Assembly: GCA_013397695.1 (NCBI GenBank)
Contig: VYZI01000002.1
Span: 620,001 to 684,000 of the forward strand
Reading direction: 5' to 3'
From: Centropus unirufus
Lineage: Eukaryota; Chordata; Aves; Cuculiformes; Centropidae
DNA length: 64,000 nucleotides
Positions 13,501 to 25,236 of this stretch are shown piece by piece; the stretch's first letter is position 1, and every line of letters starts with the position of its first letter. The notes beneath the pieces are model-generated. The model worked only from the letters and a program-made list of their open reading frames with translations. It had not been told where the DNA came from and did not search any database. Both the position numbers and the translations under genes were made by a program.

Positions 13501-15047
13501 CAGGTCCTGTCCTTTGAGGTTTACTTGATAGAATATTCATTTATAACATATTTAAAAGAAATAAAGACCTCCTTCCCCTACAAAAATTTATTTACATTTT
13601 TCTTTTTGAAAAGATAAAGCATGGAAGAAAATGAGAAGCGAGTTCCCTTGCCTGAAACAGAAGAAGGGCTGATAGAATGCTTCTGAGATGATGAATGTGA
13701 TTACCATATTAATCAAATCTAGCATAATATTATCTCACTTTGTCTACTTTACGAAAAGAGCCTCAGCGAGAGGCACGGCTGCTTCTCCTGGCAACATCAG
13801 TGCTTATCTTTATGATGTTACAGACTCGGCAGTCTGCACATCGACAACAGGCTTCTTAAACTGGTCAAGAGTGCTATAAAATGTAACCTTGGAGGAAATT
13901 GAACCCTGATAGTAATGAGTTATGCCAGAGAAGTAGAAAGCAGATTCAGTATTTATAGACTTTTTTCCATAGTAGAGATTAAGTTAAACTACCTTACTGA
14001 TGCTATATTCAAGTAGTGAAAGTTAAGTTGTCATCTCCAAATCTGTTATGAATAGCCATGAAATATGAGCACACAAATGCTAACCTTTTCTTCAATGCAC
14101 GATGAAATGAAAGACTGCAAACTATCAATAACTGGAATGGTATTCACTCCTGACTTAATCTGTTGGTTTGGCTTTGTAACATGGGAGACCCATGTTTGTA
14201 GAGCTTTAGCAACTCTAGCAACTTTAGCTGAAAAGATTTAATAAGTCTCCTGCTATTGTCAATTTCCAACTTGAATTGTAAAAAAAAAAAATAAGAAAAT
14301 TAAGTTCAAAGTTAAAGAAAAACGGTAGATATAGTAAGACAATGTGATCTCAAGATATAAATTCATGGTCATTTTAAGTGCTTACAGGAAAGAGCCAAAT
14401 TTGTATTAGGTTGTTCATAATGCAATGAGTATTGTAAGATCACTGCGCTGCCTTCCTCTTGACAACTTTATTTTCTTTTTGAGACACATGACAAAAGCAA
14501 GATGACATCCACTTTAGCTACTGATTGGTTTCTTTTACTTTGAATATTTCTGAATTGATCGATGTCCTGCACATCAGAGGAAAGGTGGAGTGAACCCCTC
14601 ACACCCTGACCCATGGCCACAGATTTTCCTGCTCTCTCATTAGATGGAAGACACAATTTTATAGCTTGTCTGTGAAGCAGCTTTGCATCAACTACTCCTT
14701 TTGTCCTCATTTTTTTAAATTCCTCTGCCGTAGGGGGGTCCTAACCGTCAAAGCACTTTGTTCACTCCATGGGCTGTATAGTGATCCAAACTTGCATACA
14801 GCCTTCTTACAAATTGTTTCTACATAGTTTCTGACCCCTCTGAGGCCATAGAAAAAACCCAGAGCATATAAATGGCAGATAATTTTGGCCTTTGTACACT
14901 TAAAGACCCAGAAGTTTATTAAGGAGGGTGTAAAAATTTTCTCTCACTGGCTGCTAAGGAAAATAAAATGTATGCTCAATCTGTATACAAAAGGTAAATA
15001 GTCTATAATCTAAACAAGTTGTTTTCTTCCACCTGCTGTTAAGTAAC
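7558..15047. other. Long non-coding stretch, no gene or repeat recognised
   Basis: About 7.5 kb of AT-rich sequence without a recognisable CR1 terminus, reverse transcriptase motif or host exon. Isolated open frames at 9823-10146 (minus, 107 codons), 10631-10879 (minus) and 11916-12191 (plus) have no recognisable domains. A slightly GC-richer patch with several CpGs lies at about 13755-13850. A run of 12 A residues is at 14280-14291. I see nothing else to annotate. Confidence 0.7.
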
Positions 15048-15088
15048 AGGAAAAAGGAGGAGAGGAGGAAAGGAGAGAGAAAGAGAAA
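15048..15088 (+). repeat. Uninterrupted polypurine tract (41 nt)
   Basis: Forty-one consecutive A or G bases on the plus strand, with a GGA/GA-rich pattern. It is a simple-sequence low-complexity tract. Long purine strands can adopt triplex (H-DNA) structure when they have mirror symmetry, but that is general knowledge and not shown here. Confidence 0.9.
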
Positions 15089-17805
15089 TTAGAGATGTTT
15101 TGATATTAGTGAAAAATACTCAGATATCATGGTTACAGGCACAACACAGGGCAGGAATAAATCAGGTGATCGTCAGCATATGTAATTTGAGTCTGATCCT
15201 CCTGTTGACCAAATAATTATACAGAAACATTTAATTTCACGACAGGATAAAATTACTCCACTCTCCTGAAGTCTATAGAAGACAGAATGATTTAATAGCT
15301 GTTGGAGAGGCTCCAAATCTTGGCTAAACTGTGAAGAAAATAAAGTCACTCTACTTACGAGTGCATGTGCATGATTTCACCTACCATACAGGAAAATGAG
15401 AACATGATTTAAAATGCTCTTTTTGCCAGGGAGAGACCAGCTACCCCCTAGTCAATATGTAATCACAAGTTGACTACAGCCAAAGTGTGCTGATGGTGCG
15501 GCTGATTAATTAAGAAAAACGAATGCTACTTTTGTCATAATAAGGGAGTCCAATTGATCTTGTGTTAGTAAGATGCATCCATTTTACTGGCTGACAATCA
15601 GTATTTCATTAACACAGCAAAAAATCCATTAGGATGGATGAAAACCCTACCTTAGGAAGTTTTTTTTCATTCCCCCTAAGTCAGCGTGCTTAGAATAGTC
15701 AGAGTTTTCCTCTATGAAGCTTTATTTTAAAAATTCCTGTTATTGCAAAGCGAAAGAGAACTAACTGGGAAAGTGTTTCACCTTTCTTAGTATCTTTCTG
15801 AATGTACTACATCCTGCTCTTTCAGTCTAGGTCTTTGAACAGGTTTGCTGATGGCATGTGAATCATATTTTCAATTAATATTATAGACGTATTATATGAC
15901 TGTTACATTTATAGAAAGGATTTTTTAGTATCTAGACTTTTCTAGTCTTACGCTTTTTTTTTAGATGACTTCTATGACTTTCTTTTGTGTATTGTTTTTG
16001 TTTTTATTTGATTATTTCTTGAACTGTTGTCTGGTACTGCTACCATGGTTAGAGCTACTCTGACATTTCATGTTAAGAAGCTGCTTAGAATTTGACTGCT
16101 ATAATTTAAATTTTGATGGATTAGAAAATACATCTTCTGTCCACCCACATTAATTTTTTCTGTTTGTATATTCACACCTTATGTTTTATCTCTCTATGGT
16201 AGCTCAAGCCTAACAAATTGTCTCATCTTTCATTTTGAAAAAAATGACTCGTCATTCTCATATTTTGAAAAACAGACTAAAAATCACATTCATTTAGAAA
16301 GCATTGATGAGGAAAATAGTGTTATATAGTAGATTTTTCCCTACAGGCTAAATGTGATCCTGTAAGTGAACTTGAAAATACAATAAATATACATTTGTGT
16401 AAGTTATTTTGGAAAAGTGTTAGTTTACTAGCCATCAGCAAGCCAAACTGAAATGTTTAATGGCCATGGGGACAAGTTTTGGTTTCAGTTGCAGTAACAT
16501 AAATCCAAAATAATTCCAGTGAAGCTCTGTGTGGCCAAAAGCATAATTGAATCCATAATAGTCATATTTCAAATAAGTCTTGGAAACTGTCATTGCTGAA
16601 GTCTGAAAAAAGTATGAAATTGGTCAAGAGACTTCACATGTAAATGCAATAAATGCACAAAATTTTGTTGTAATTTACATGTGACTGTCTACTGAAGAAT
16701 TAGTCCTGTAGGAGCTTGGCCTCTTTTGTTTACATCAATATAATCCAAAAATTAGACACATTGATTGAAAAAGCCATCTGACCCCAAAATAAAACATTCT
16801 CAAAGCCAGTGGTAGTAAACACAGAACAGGCATTTATCATCTAAAAAAGTGAAACTCCATTTCTTTCTAACACCATGTGTGTGCTTTGACCAATGTATTA
16901 AAAATTTAGTTTTTACTTGGACCTGTCTATTAGGTCCTCTGTTCAGATCTCCTCCAGTCCTCTAGGGCTCCTCTATGAGGAAGAAATGGAGACAGTGAAT
17001 TTCATTCTCATGACTCATTATTAGGATGAAAGTTCAAGTCAAGTGGGTTGTATATTTCAGTCTTAAAGTGGTTATATTAGGGATTAATTTCCTCTTGTTT
17101 GGAAGGGGGACGGGAAAACTTTTCCAAGGGGTTTGTATTCAGAACTTACTACATTGTAAGCTGAATTCTACTTCAAGTTCGGATTAGTGGCTTTACATTA
17201 GATTGAAATTTGACCTACAGTGCCTAATAGCTCCATTACTTGTTGTCTTTAGAAATCTTAACCAGCATAACAATAGGAAGCTGGCATTGCAAGGAAACTT
17301 CATACAGTAGAATTACTCTGTTTTGTCACTTTCTGTCTTAACTAGGAAGGATTGAGTCATTGAATCTGTGTTAGATAACTTAGTATACCTCTAATGCTTC
17401 AAATAAAAAAGGAATTTTCCTTAATTAATAGGATTGTGCTTTGGATGGGAGAAATACTCTGAGAAGGACCATCCTAAGCACAATTATGAGAACCCAGACA
17501 ACACTGAAATATCCATTTCATTTCTACATATAAAAAGTTTCTAAGTGAAGAAAAAGCAACTTCCCGTTATTTGGAATTCATATGAAGAGAAGGAAAACAC
17601 AAAACTGGATGAAAGCATACCATTCCTCTGTCAGTTTTGCGAGTTCATTCATGTGCAACATAACTGCGAGCTTTTTAGTTTTGCCTGTTGCCTGTGACTC
17701 TGAATAGCTCATTTGGCCACTTTGCCTCCATATTGCTGGTTTGTACTATTCTTTTAGAAGAGGATCTCCTCATCTATTCAAACCTCATAAAAAAAGGCAA
17801 TCTAG
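15089..17805. other. Non-coding stretch with CNE-like AT-rich patches
   Basis: No gene or mobile element recognised. The parts at about 15470-15660 and 16430-16730 contain dense homeodomain-type TAATTA and related motifs and a perfect inverted repeat, described separately. Whether these are conserved regulatory elements cannot be told from one sequence. Confidence 0.6.
16634..16684. repeat. Perfect 12-bp inverted repeat with 27-nt loop
   Basis: The left arm at 16634-16645 (TCACATGTAAAT) and the right arm at 16673-16684 (ATTTACATGTGA) are exact reverse complements, separated by 27 nt. The loop itself holds a separate perfect 12-bp palindrome, ACAAAATTTTGT, at 16657-16668. The left arm runs into ATGTAAATGCAA, which resembles the binding sites of POU/octamer factors (consensus ATGCAAAT). 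No transcript or function is shown. The features fit either a paired transcription-factor site or chance in AT-rich DNA. Confidence 0.75.
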
Positions 17806-17890
17806 CCTCCCTCCCTTCCTCCCTTCTCTCTTTCTTTATTTCCTTCTTTCTCTCCTTCCTTCTTTCTCTCTTTCTCTTTCCCTCTTCCTT
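17806..17890 (+). repeat. Polypyrimidine (CCTT/CTTT) tract, 85 nt
   Basis: Eighty-five bases of C and T on the plus strand with a single A at 17838. The pattern is irregular CCTC, CTTC and CTTT units. It is a low-complexity simple repeat. It gives rise to a spurious serine-, phenylalanine- and leucine-rich open frame on the plus strand, which should not be read as a protein. Confidence 0.92.
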
Positions 17891-20800
17891 GCCAGTCAGT
17901 AATACTTCATTGCATTCAGTTGCACAAGTTCTGCTCTACTAGGTATCTGAGCTATACTGTGTGATAGCTGTTCACAAACCGGGGATAATTAACAAAACCC
18001 TAGATAGTACTTCTATTTGTAAACTTTGAATTTTGCCTTCTTTTTCTCTTCCTCCCACTTCCTTCTGTTTATCTCTCTCACAAACACTAAATGCATTAAT
18101 TTTGCTATGTGAAATCTTCCTCTGATTTCTCCTTTTCTTTTCTTCATCTCCTTGGATTTTGGGGTTTTGTCCTTTTTTCTTTTCTTTTTTTTCCCTTGAC
18201 AAGACTTCATTTAATAGACTTTCGGTCTGTAATTGGCAAAACTGCTACTTATTCCAAGGAACACGGGACTGGGCCCTTTCTCCATCTCATCATCACTGCT
18301 TCTCTACTTGATTACCTGGTAGTCACATATTCTTCATCTCCTCCTCTGCTTCTCTTAAGTCTCCAAGCTCAGCACATATTTTGTGCATACACCCTGCTCC
18401 TCACCCAAGGTTACAGCTTGAATTTGCCAATCAACCTCTGCACAACACAAGTTGTAAAGTCCCTGATTAAGGGTGTGAGGCTATCTTTTCAAGCTACTTT
18501 CAAGTCTATGTCATTTTTTGCCCCCTCATAGCTAACATCATATGCCAAGAGCTGTCAGAACTGTGTCACTTCAATGCAGTTAAGTTTTCAATAATAAGTG
18601 ATCTTAAATAAAGATAAAAGCATAGCTATAGAACTTAGATATATATATCTGCACTCATAATGCATAACCATTTTCAGACTGAAAATGTGGGCACTATTTT
18701 TAGAAGTTTAATCTAATCACATGCTCATGCCCATACATATACATATCCTTTCCCTTCCATGGATAAAGAGAAGCAATGCACTAAGCACCAAAACAAGTAG
18801 CTCTAACATTTGGTCCCCCTTTCATTTGGTTCTTATATTCAGTGTCATAAACTACATGCTGTTCCCCAAAATGACAGTATCCAGGTCTTTTTGGTGTATT
18901 GGGTAAGAGATGGGGGAAGGAAAATAATAGCATTTCCTTTCCTATTTTCATCAGAAGTTGGTCGTCTTCTGCTTATTTACATAGGGCCTACTCTAGCAGA
19001 GTTAGAAGTGACTTTATCAATAAGCTAAAATTTTGGTTCTATTAACATGGACATCATCTTAGTCTGCCCAACTGAGAATGTGCTGGCTACTGCTAACCTG
19101 AAAAGGCCTATATTTTTCCAGTGAATGTGCCAGCTAGCACCATGGCTCAACACAATAGAGCCAGTTTCAGGTGGCTTGCCCAACAGAAAAACTTCTTCTT
19201 CTGCCTTCCCCATCTTGATTTCTAGAGAGCTATCCAGAACCAGGAGTGGTAACATCTTAACTGCCCCATTAACATTTGGCATAAGCTGTATGTCAGATCC
19301 CTTGAACTTTTCAACCTGTAGCGGCTCCCTGCATTGACTGTACCTTCAAACTGTGCCATGTATGGGAGACAAGTAATGTTTTTTTACAGTTGTTTTACAT
19401 AGGAGGCAATATTCTGGGCACATAATCTGATCAGTTATAACGTACCCAAATAAGGAGCTAGGGTTTCAGAAAATTATTTCCTCATCTGTGATAATTTGGA
19501 CAATAAGATGCTTACCATGCCACTGTAGCTATTATTGCAGAAAATCCGTGTGGTGGCACTGAGGTACTGAATGGGAAGGACTAGCAGAATGAGGAGAAAA
19601 CATGAGCTGAAGAAATGCTGGGGGCCACTATTACATGATTATATTCTTACTTCAACCTATCTTTCTGAAGAAGATAATACAATTGCACAACAAGGAAGAG
19701 GAAAACAGCTGCAGACAAGTCTTAGGTTTTCTAAGGAAACACTGTTATTAATCCCAAAGGGTTCTGGAAGCAGTGAGAAATCAAGGAAAAAAAGGCTTTG
19801 CTGGCTTTTGCCTATTTGTGATTCTCTTTAGCTGGTCTGGAATGGTTATCAAAAGGCTTATTTCCCCCATTTTCAGAAGGTTAAAATGAATAGCACTTAT
19901 AATAGAATTTTCTCTAGCATGGACCAAAGAGTAGAACATGCATGGGAAAGTGGAATACTTGAGGATCCTGGGGCATTTGTTCTTCTGTGCAAAGAATTGC
20001 CTGAGAGTGGTACTAAACATAGCCTGTGCCAAAGAACTGCACATAAGGCCATAATCAACCTCTGCTCTCTCGAAAGCCTGCTCAGTCCAACAGGAATCTT
20101 GAAGCCTAAAAGTTCAGGGATTCAAAGCTAAACATGGAAAAGCAGCATGTTTCCTGCAGAGCTCAAGGCAAACATCCTTCTAAGTTTGGGATAATGATCT
20201 TCCTGTATCCAAACTGAAAATAGCAGTGCGTGCAAGTCTGAATCCTCATAAGGTGTGTGGAGAGAATATTCTTCCTACAACTTCTCCTGGGTAACTTTGG
20301 AGTCCTCTTTCCTGAAATGGCTTTTGAGTAAATATTAAAAAATAGACAAAAATAAAATAAAATCAGGACTGTGATATACAAAATTAGAGCAAGGTATGGG
20401 CTGAGGGCAGAGGGGGGAGCAGAGCTAAGGAGAATGTTCTAATGGCCAACATTACTGAGACTCAGCATATGTGCTTCAGATTGTTCTTATACATTTGATT
20501 ACATGAACTTTGAAAAAATTACCTTATTACTTATCCATGCTTAGAATGGAATTGGAATAAGTCTGAAGAAATAATAAAATCCATGAAACAAATTTTTCTT
20601 TTAAGTATATGAGCAGAGAAATAAAATGTATGTGCTGGCCTTTTACCATAATGGAAAAGAATAATGAGAAAACCATTATATTTTACTCACCGCACTAAAA
20701 AGTATTGCCTAAAGTATGTGTGTGAATAGGATTTTGCAAAAGTGAAATTAATATATAAAAGAGTATAACATATGAATAGGTGCCTTATTTAATAATGCAT

Positions 20801-23800
20801 GTTGTTTTTGCTAAAAATATAAGAGCTTATTTTTATTGTGTCTACAACATGTGAAGCAAAGATAAATAATTTCTCAACCTGGAAAAGGAACTTCTGCTCT
20901 CCTCCCTAAAGGATGGATTCTGCCCTGTCTCATGGTGATGTGCAGCTGGAAATAATTGAGCTGAAGTTTACCTACTTAAGTGACAGAGATTGAAGCCTGA
21001 GGTTTTTTCTAGTATTAAGCATGATGGCAGCAGCTAAAATTAGTAAGCAGTAAGTATATTTCCCTAGGAGAGAAGAATATTTGAATCAAAGACTGTGCTT
21101 GTGTACATGTGCTTTCATGATCCTTCTTCCTGGGTAGGATAGTTTACTAACCATAACCTGTAAGTAACCTGGTACCAAACTTCCCAGATCCCCTGATACC
21201 TGCTAGGAAAGAAAATCCTGCATTTCACTGCAGGAAGAAAATTACAGCTACACAAAGGAGACATGAATTCCATAAAACCACATTTAGCTCACACAGAAAC
21301 ACTTCACTTACTTTTAGTAATCCTTAGTGTTTTTTCCTTGCTGTATCCTGACATTAGAAACGTATAGCACCAACCCCATATCAATGGGCCACCCATCACT
21401 GCTCTACCATTCCCTTGACCCAACCAGGGCACATGGCTGCAGACAGGGAGTTTCTCACCCACATCTGCAGGCATCAGTCCAACAACCAAGAGAAACACAC
21501 TTTGTTGATCTGAAAACATGCCTGAAGAAGAAAAGTCAGTCTCTTTTATCCTCATTTTACTGTTTCTGTCATTAGATTAAGAAAGTATAAAAATTCTCAA
21601 GTATTTTTCTCAAACGGGTAGGGCAGATGCAATGTTTTTGCAGGCTTAAACCAGCTCTTTGGCAAAACGTTTGAACTCTGCAAAGCATGGCATAAATTTA
21701 TTTGAATAAATTTTGGTACTTAAATTTCTCTGTTTATAATTTAGTATTTTTCCGACTTTTTCTGGATTTCAGAAGTTCCAGTCACTCTCACTGAAGATTT
21801 TGTTTCAATAACATACCACAAATACCCAATAATCTTGTTCAGTACTTTACAAAATACCCATAGTCTGCAGGTAGGTGGTCTGAAATATTCCATGGGTTAT
21901 TTATAAAAAATGAATAAATTTGAAAAAAACTAATGTATCTACCTGTCCACATCTCTTCTAGTACTGAAATACACAAGTGTTCTTAAATAGATCTAAATTA
22001 TTATTACAAGTTATTAATTATAAAAGACAAAAATCACTGGAAGTTTTCTTAAAAATTACTGAAGATTTTTGGCCATAATCTTGAAAATTAATGCACAAGC
22101 AGAATATTTTGGGTTGCAGAATGAAACTTCTTCATTTAAACATAATATTTTATCAAGAAGTGTCTAACTGTAAAGGAACTTCAATATCCCATTTTGCCAA
22201 AACAGCTTGCGGCACAACTTCACATACATAGGAAAAAAAAACATGTAGTAAGTCAGTTCGGATACAGAAAGACAATGTTGAGCAAGAGACTAACCATACC
22301 TTTTGCTCCTTGGAATACAGGGAGGCTGAGTTTTATATCAAGTACATGAATATGAATCTATGGGTTGAGATATCAGAGAAGATCGTTTAAGAAAAGGCAG
22401 GATTTGATGGTGTGAGGTTTTGGTGGGTTGTGGGTTTAATGGTTTTTGCTTTTTAGAAACAGAGAATGAAAATGGGACACCAAGCTAGCTGTAAGCATAA
22501 GTAATTACATCTGCCACATGCCTCATCCTGGATCCAGATACATAAAGCCACAACAGTAATAAAATTATTTGTTTAGGGAAAGCTCTTTTTCAATTAATCA
22601 AATGCTTAGAGCTAGTTCCCAAATTACAGTACCAGAAATGACTTATTTTTCTTCCAAAACAGATGCATGACAGCCCATGCACAGTACAAGCTTACTCCCA
22701 CCATCCTCCCAGGGCATTTGAGGTGGTGATGAGAAAGCTGTTACTAGTAAGCAAACTGGTAACCCCAAGTTCTCATGCTTGATATCCCTTCTGGAGCCAG
22801 TGTTCAGCTGTACAAACAAGCTCAGCTTAAATTTAGTTGTGGAGACTGTGAAACATTTGGCTCTAGTTGGCATCATTCTCCACTCACATGTGTACGTGCA
22901 GATGCACAGATATCTGACTGGGACACTGTTACTTGAAGCAGGAGAAAGAAAAAGGTATCTCCACCATCACATCAAATTGCAGCTAACTCTGAAGAACAGT
23001 GAGTACCTTTTGTTTTTAGATATAAAGCCTACTTTCTGAGAAAATCTGAAAAAGCTTCACCTAAGCGTATAAACCCTGGAAGCTTGTCCCAGCCCATTTT
23101 CAATCTAAGCTGATCCAGCAGTGCGCTGGTCTTCATGTTGATTCATGTCACTTGCATCCTGATGTGCCATAGTGAAAAATTAGAGGGGTCTAGTTAAAAG
23201 CTTTCTTAGGGAGAGCCAGGTAGAGAGATTTAAGAACTGAATACAAATTAATTTTAAATATTCTTCCGTGACAGTAGTTCAACTGCCTGCAGAGACTGAT
23301 CAAAAAGCCTGTTCATCTCCAAAATAGATGTGTGAATAGACTTTCTTTTGCTTTCTCCTCAGTCTAACATATGATTTAAAAAATGACAGGTTCAGGTAGC
23401 ATATTGCAAAACACATCAGATCTCTGCCTTGGTGAATATGATTTTAACACAAATATGCAGCATTTATGTCTGTTTTAGTAGCATCATTGAACATCATTGG
23501 CAGGCATGCTGTTATTAAAGTATAATATTTTGGAAAGAAACAGCTCACTTAGAGTTTTCAAAAGATACTTAATTTAACTCCTCTTCATGATCCTCACATC
23601 ACATTTGCTGAACTATGAAAAAAAGAGTTATGAATGTTATTTCAGGATGCTTAACCTATAATTATGTTCCTGTTTAAATGGCATCACTTCTAAGGAGACC
23701 TCACTAGCTTCTAAGCAAACCTCTTTCTTATTTAAATTTCACTCCTCTCCATCCCTCTATGACTAATTCCATTTCTCAGGATTTCTTCTCAGCTAGCCCA

Positions 23801-24786
23801 TGTTCCCTTCCTTCCATTGAAGAAAAGAGGTGATTTAGAACAAATATATAATTATTGGACTCTGGTCTTGAGGAGAGAGAGAGTGGTTGTTATTCTTTGG
23901 CTTAATTTTTTTATTTACAATAACATTTTTATTTGAAATGTGAAGAATTATCTGCTAGCAAAGACTCTTGCTGGATTCAGCAAAAGCAGGAACGCCCTCT
24001 AATTACTGAAGAACAAAAATAAGAACTAGCAGGCTGAGCAGTTCTCTTATTGCTTTGTGCTTTGTTCCTCAGAGACTAACTAGAAATAGGCAGAAGTCAC
24101 TGCCCATGTGGATACACAGACTTTTCCTAGGACTGGGAGCTTTTTCATGATTTGAATACCAGCGTTTCTCACACACTTACATTTCAATGTGCCTTCTTAC
24201 AACAGCGTGCTTCACAATTTAAATTCCACCTTTTCTACTTATCCTTATTTCCTAGATCAAATTCATCTTTTCGGTGTCTGGGCTGCCAAGTGCCTATAGA
24301 AAAAGCTGAAAACACCACAAAATAACCAGGGAATACTTAATCTGCCCTTAATACCTTGAGGGGGTTCTGAAGAGTCATAAATAAGAATTTTAATTAATGC
24401 AGTAACTGAGACTTTGCACTCACAAAACATCTAGTCTTGTCTCAGTTCTCACCTCTCTCTGGAAGGCTTGCCAATCTTGTAGACCATGATAACTATAACA
24501 ACACTGTTATTACAAAAAAAGTACTGTTCATTTCTTTCAAGCTCAAAAATTGCATCTCCTCTGTCAAGGACAACTGCGCTTCAGTGTTGTAGGTACATCT
24601 CAAGTCAGAAAAGGAAAACCCTAGAAATAATCCCACATGTATGAAGAGAAAGGGTTTAATATAAGGCAATTCATAAGCAGAGCTGTTATAAATGCCAAAT
24701 GCAGCCATGCTGTGTCACCTAACAGGTCCATCCAGGTTGGCATCTAACCACTGTTTAAGATGGCATGCAAGCAAAAGAGAATTAAT
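17891..24786. other. Long non-coding stretch, no gene recognised
   Basis: A second, broken pyrimidine-rich area lies at about 18029-18196 and contains T runs. A 140-codon open frame at 18109-18531 starts in this low-complexity DNA and shows no domain. A 14-bp AT palindrome sits at 18637-18650, and a short GA run at about 23872-23882. The rest is AT-rich unique-looking sequence with only short overlapping frames. Confidence 0.65.
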
Positions 24787-25236
24787 CACAGAATCATACA
24801 ATCCCTACAATTCCTAGATTGGAAAAGACCTTTGAGGTCATCGAGTCCAGACCTACCTGTCTGCTACTACATTGTATCCCTAAGGACTTCATCTACATGT
24901 CTTTTAAATTCCCCCAGGGATGATGACTCAATCACCATCCTGGGCAGCCAGTTCCAATGCCTGACAATCCTTTGGTGAGGAAAATTTTCCTGATGTCCAA
25001 TCTGAAACTCCCCTGGTGCAACTTGAGACCATTTTCTCTCATCCTATCACCTACCCCTTGGGAGAAGAGACCAGCACTCACCTCTCCACAACCTCCTTTC
25101 AGGCAGTTGCAGGCAGGGATAAGGTCTCCCCTCAGCCTCCTCTCCCCCAGGCTGAACAACTCCAGTTCCCTCAGCCACTCCTCATAAGATTTGCTCTCCA
25201 GACCCTTCACCAGCTTCATTGTTCTCTAACCACTTC
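24787..25236 (-). mobile_element. CR1 LINE 3' fragment, minus strand
   Basis: The plus strand opens with 'cacagaatcat' and 'ttggaaaagacctttgaggtcatcgagtcca'-like sequence, the reverse complement of a CR1 3' terminus. On the minus strand, 25219 down to 24932 encodes the C-terminal reverse transcriptase tail: [20 protein letters not shown] at the start, then a [20 protein letters not shown] block, and later LDIRKIFLT. The copy is 5'-truncated soon after the RATKLVKGLEH position, as is usual for CR1. The tail frame is still open over 95 codons, so this copy may be less decayed than the others. It carries only the enzyme's tail and is not functional. Confidence 0.95.

Noticed and set aside
17688..17942. 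84-codon open frame with a Leu/Phe/Ser run that looks like a membrane protein
   Set aside because: The run is the translation of the CCTT/CTTT tract at 17806-17890.
18109..18531. 140-codon plus-strand open frame rich in Ser, Phe and Leu
   Set aside because: It starts in pyrimidine-rich low-complexity DNA, which yields such residues automatically, and shows no domain, signal or codon pattern of a gene.
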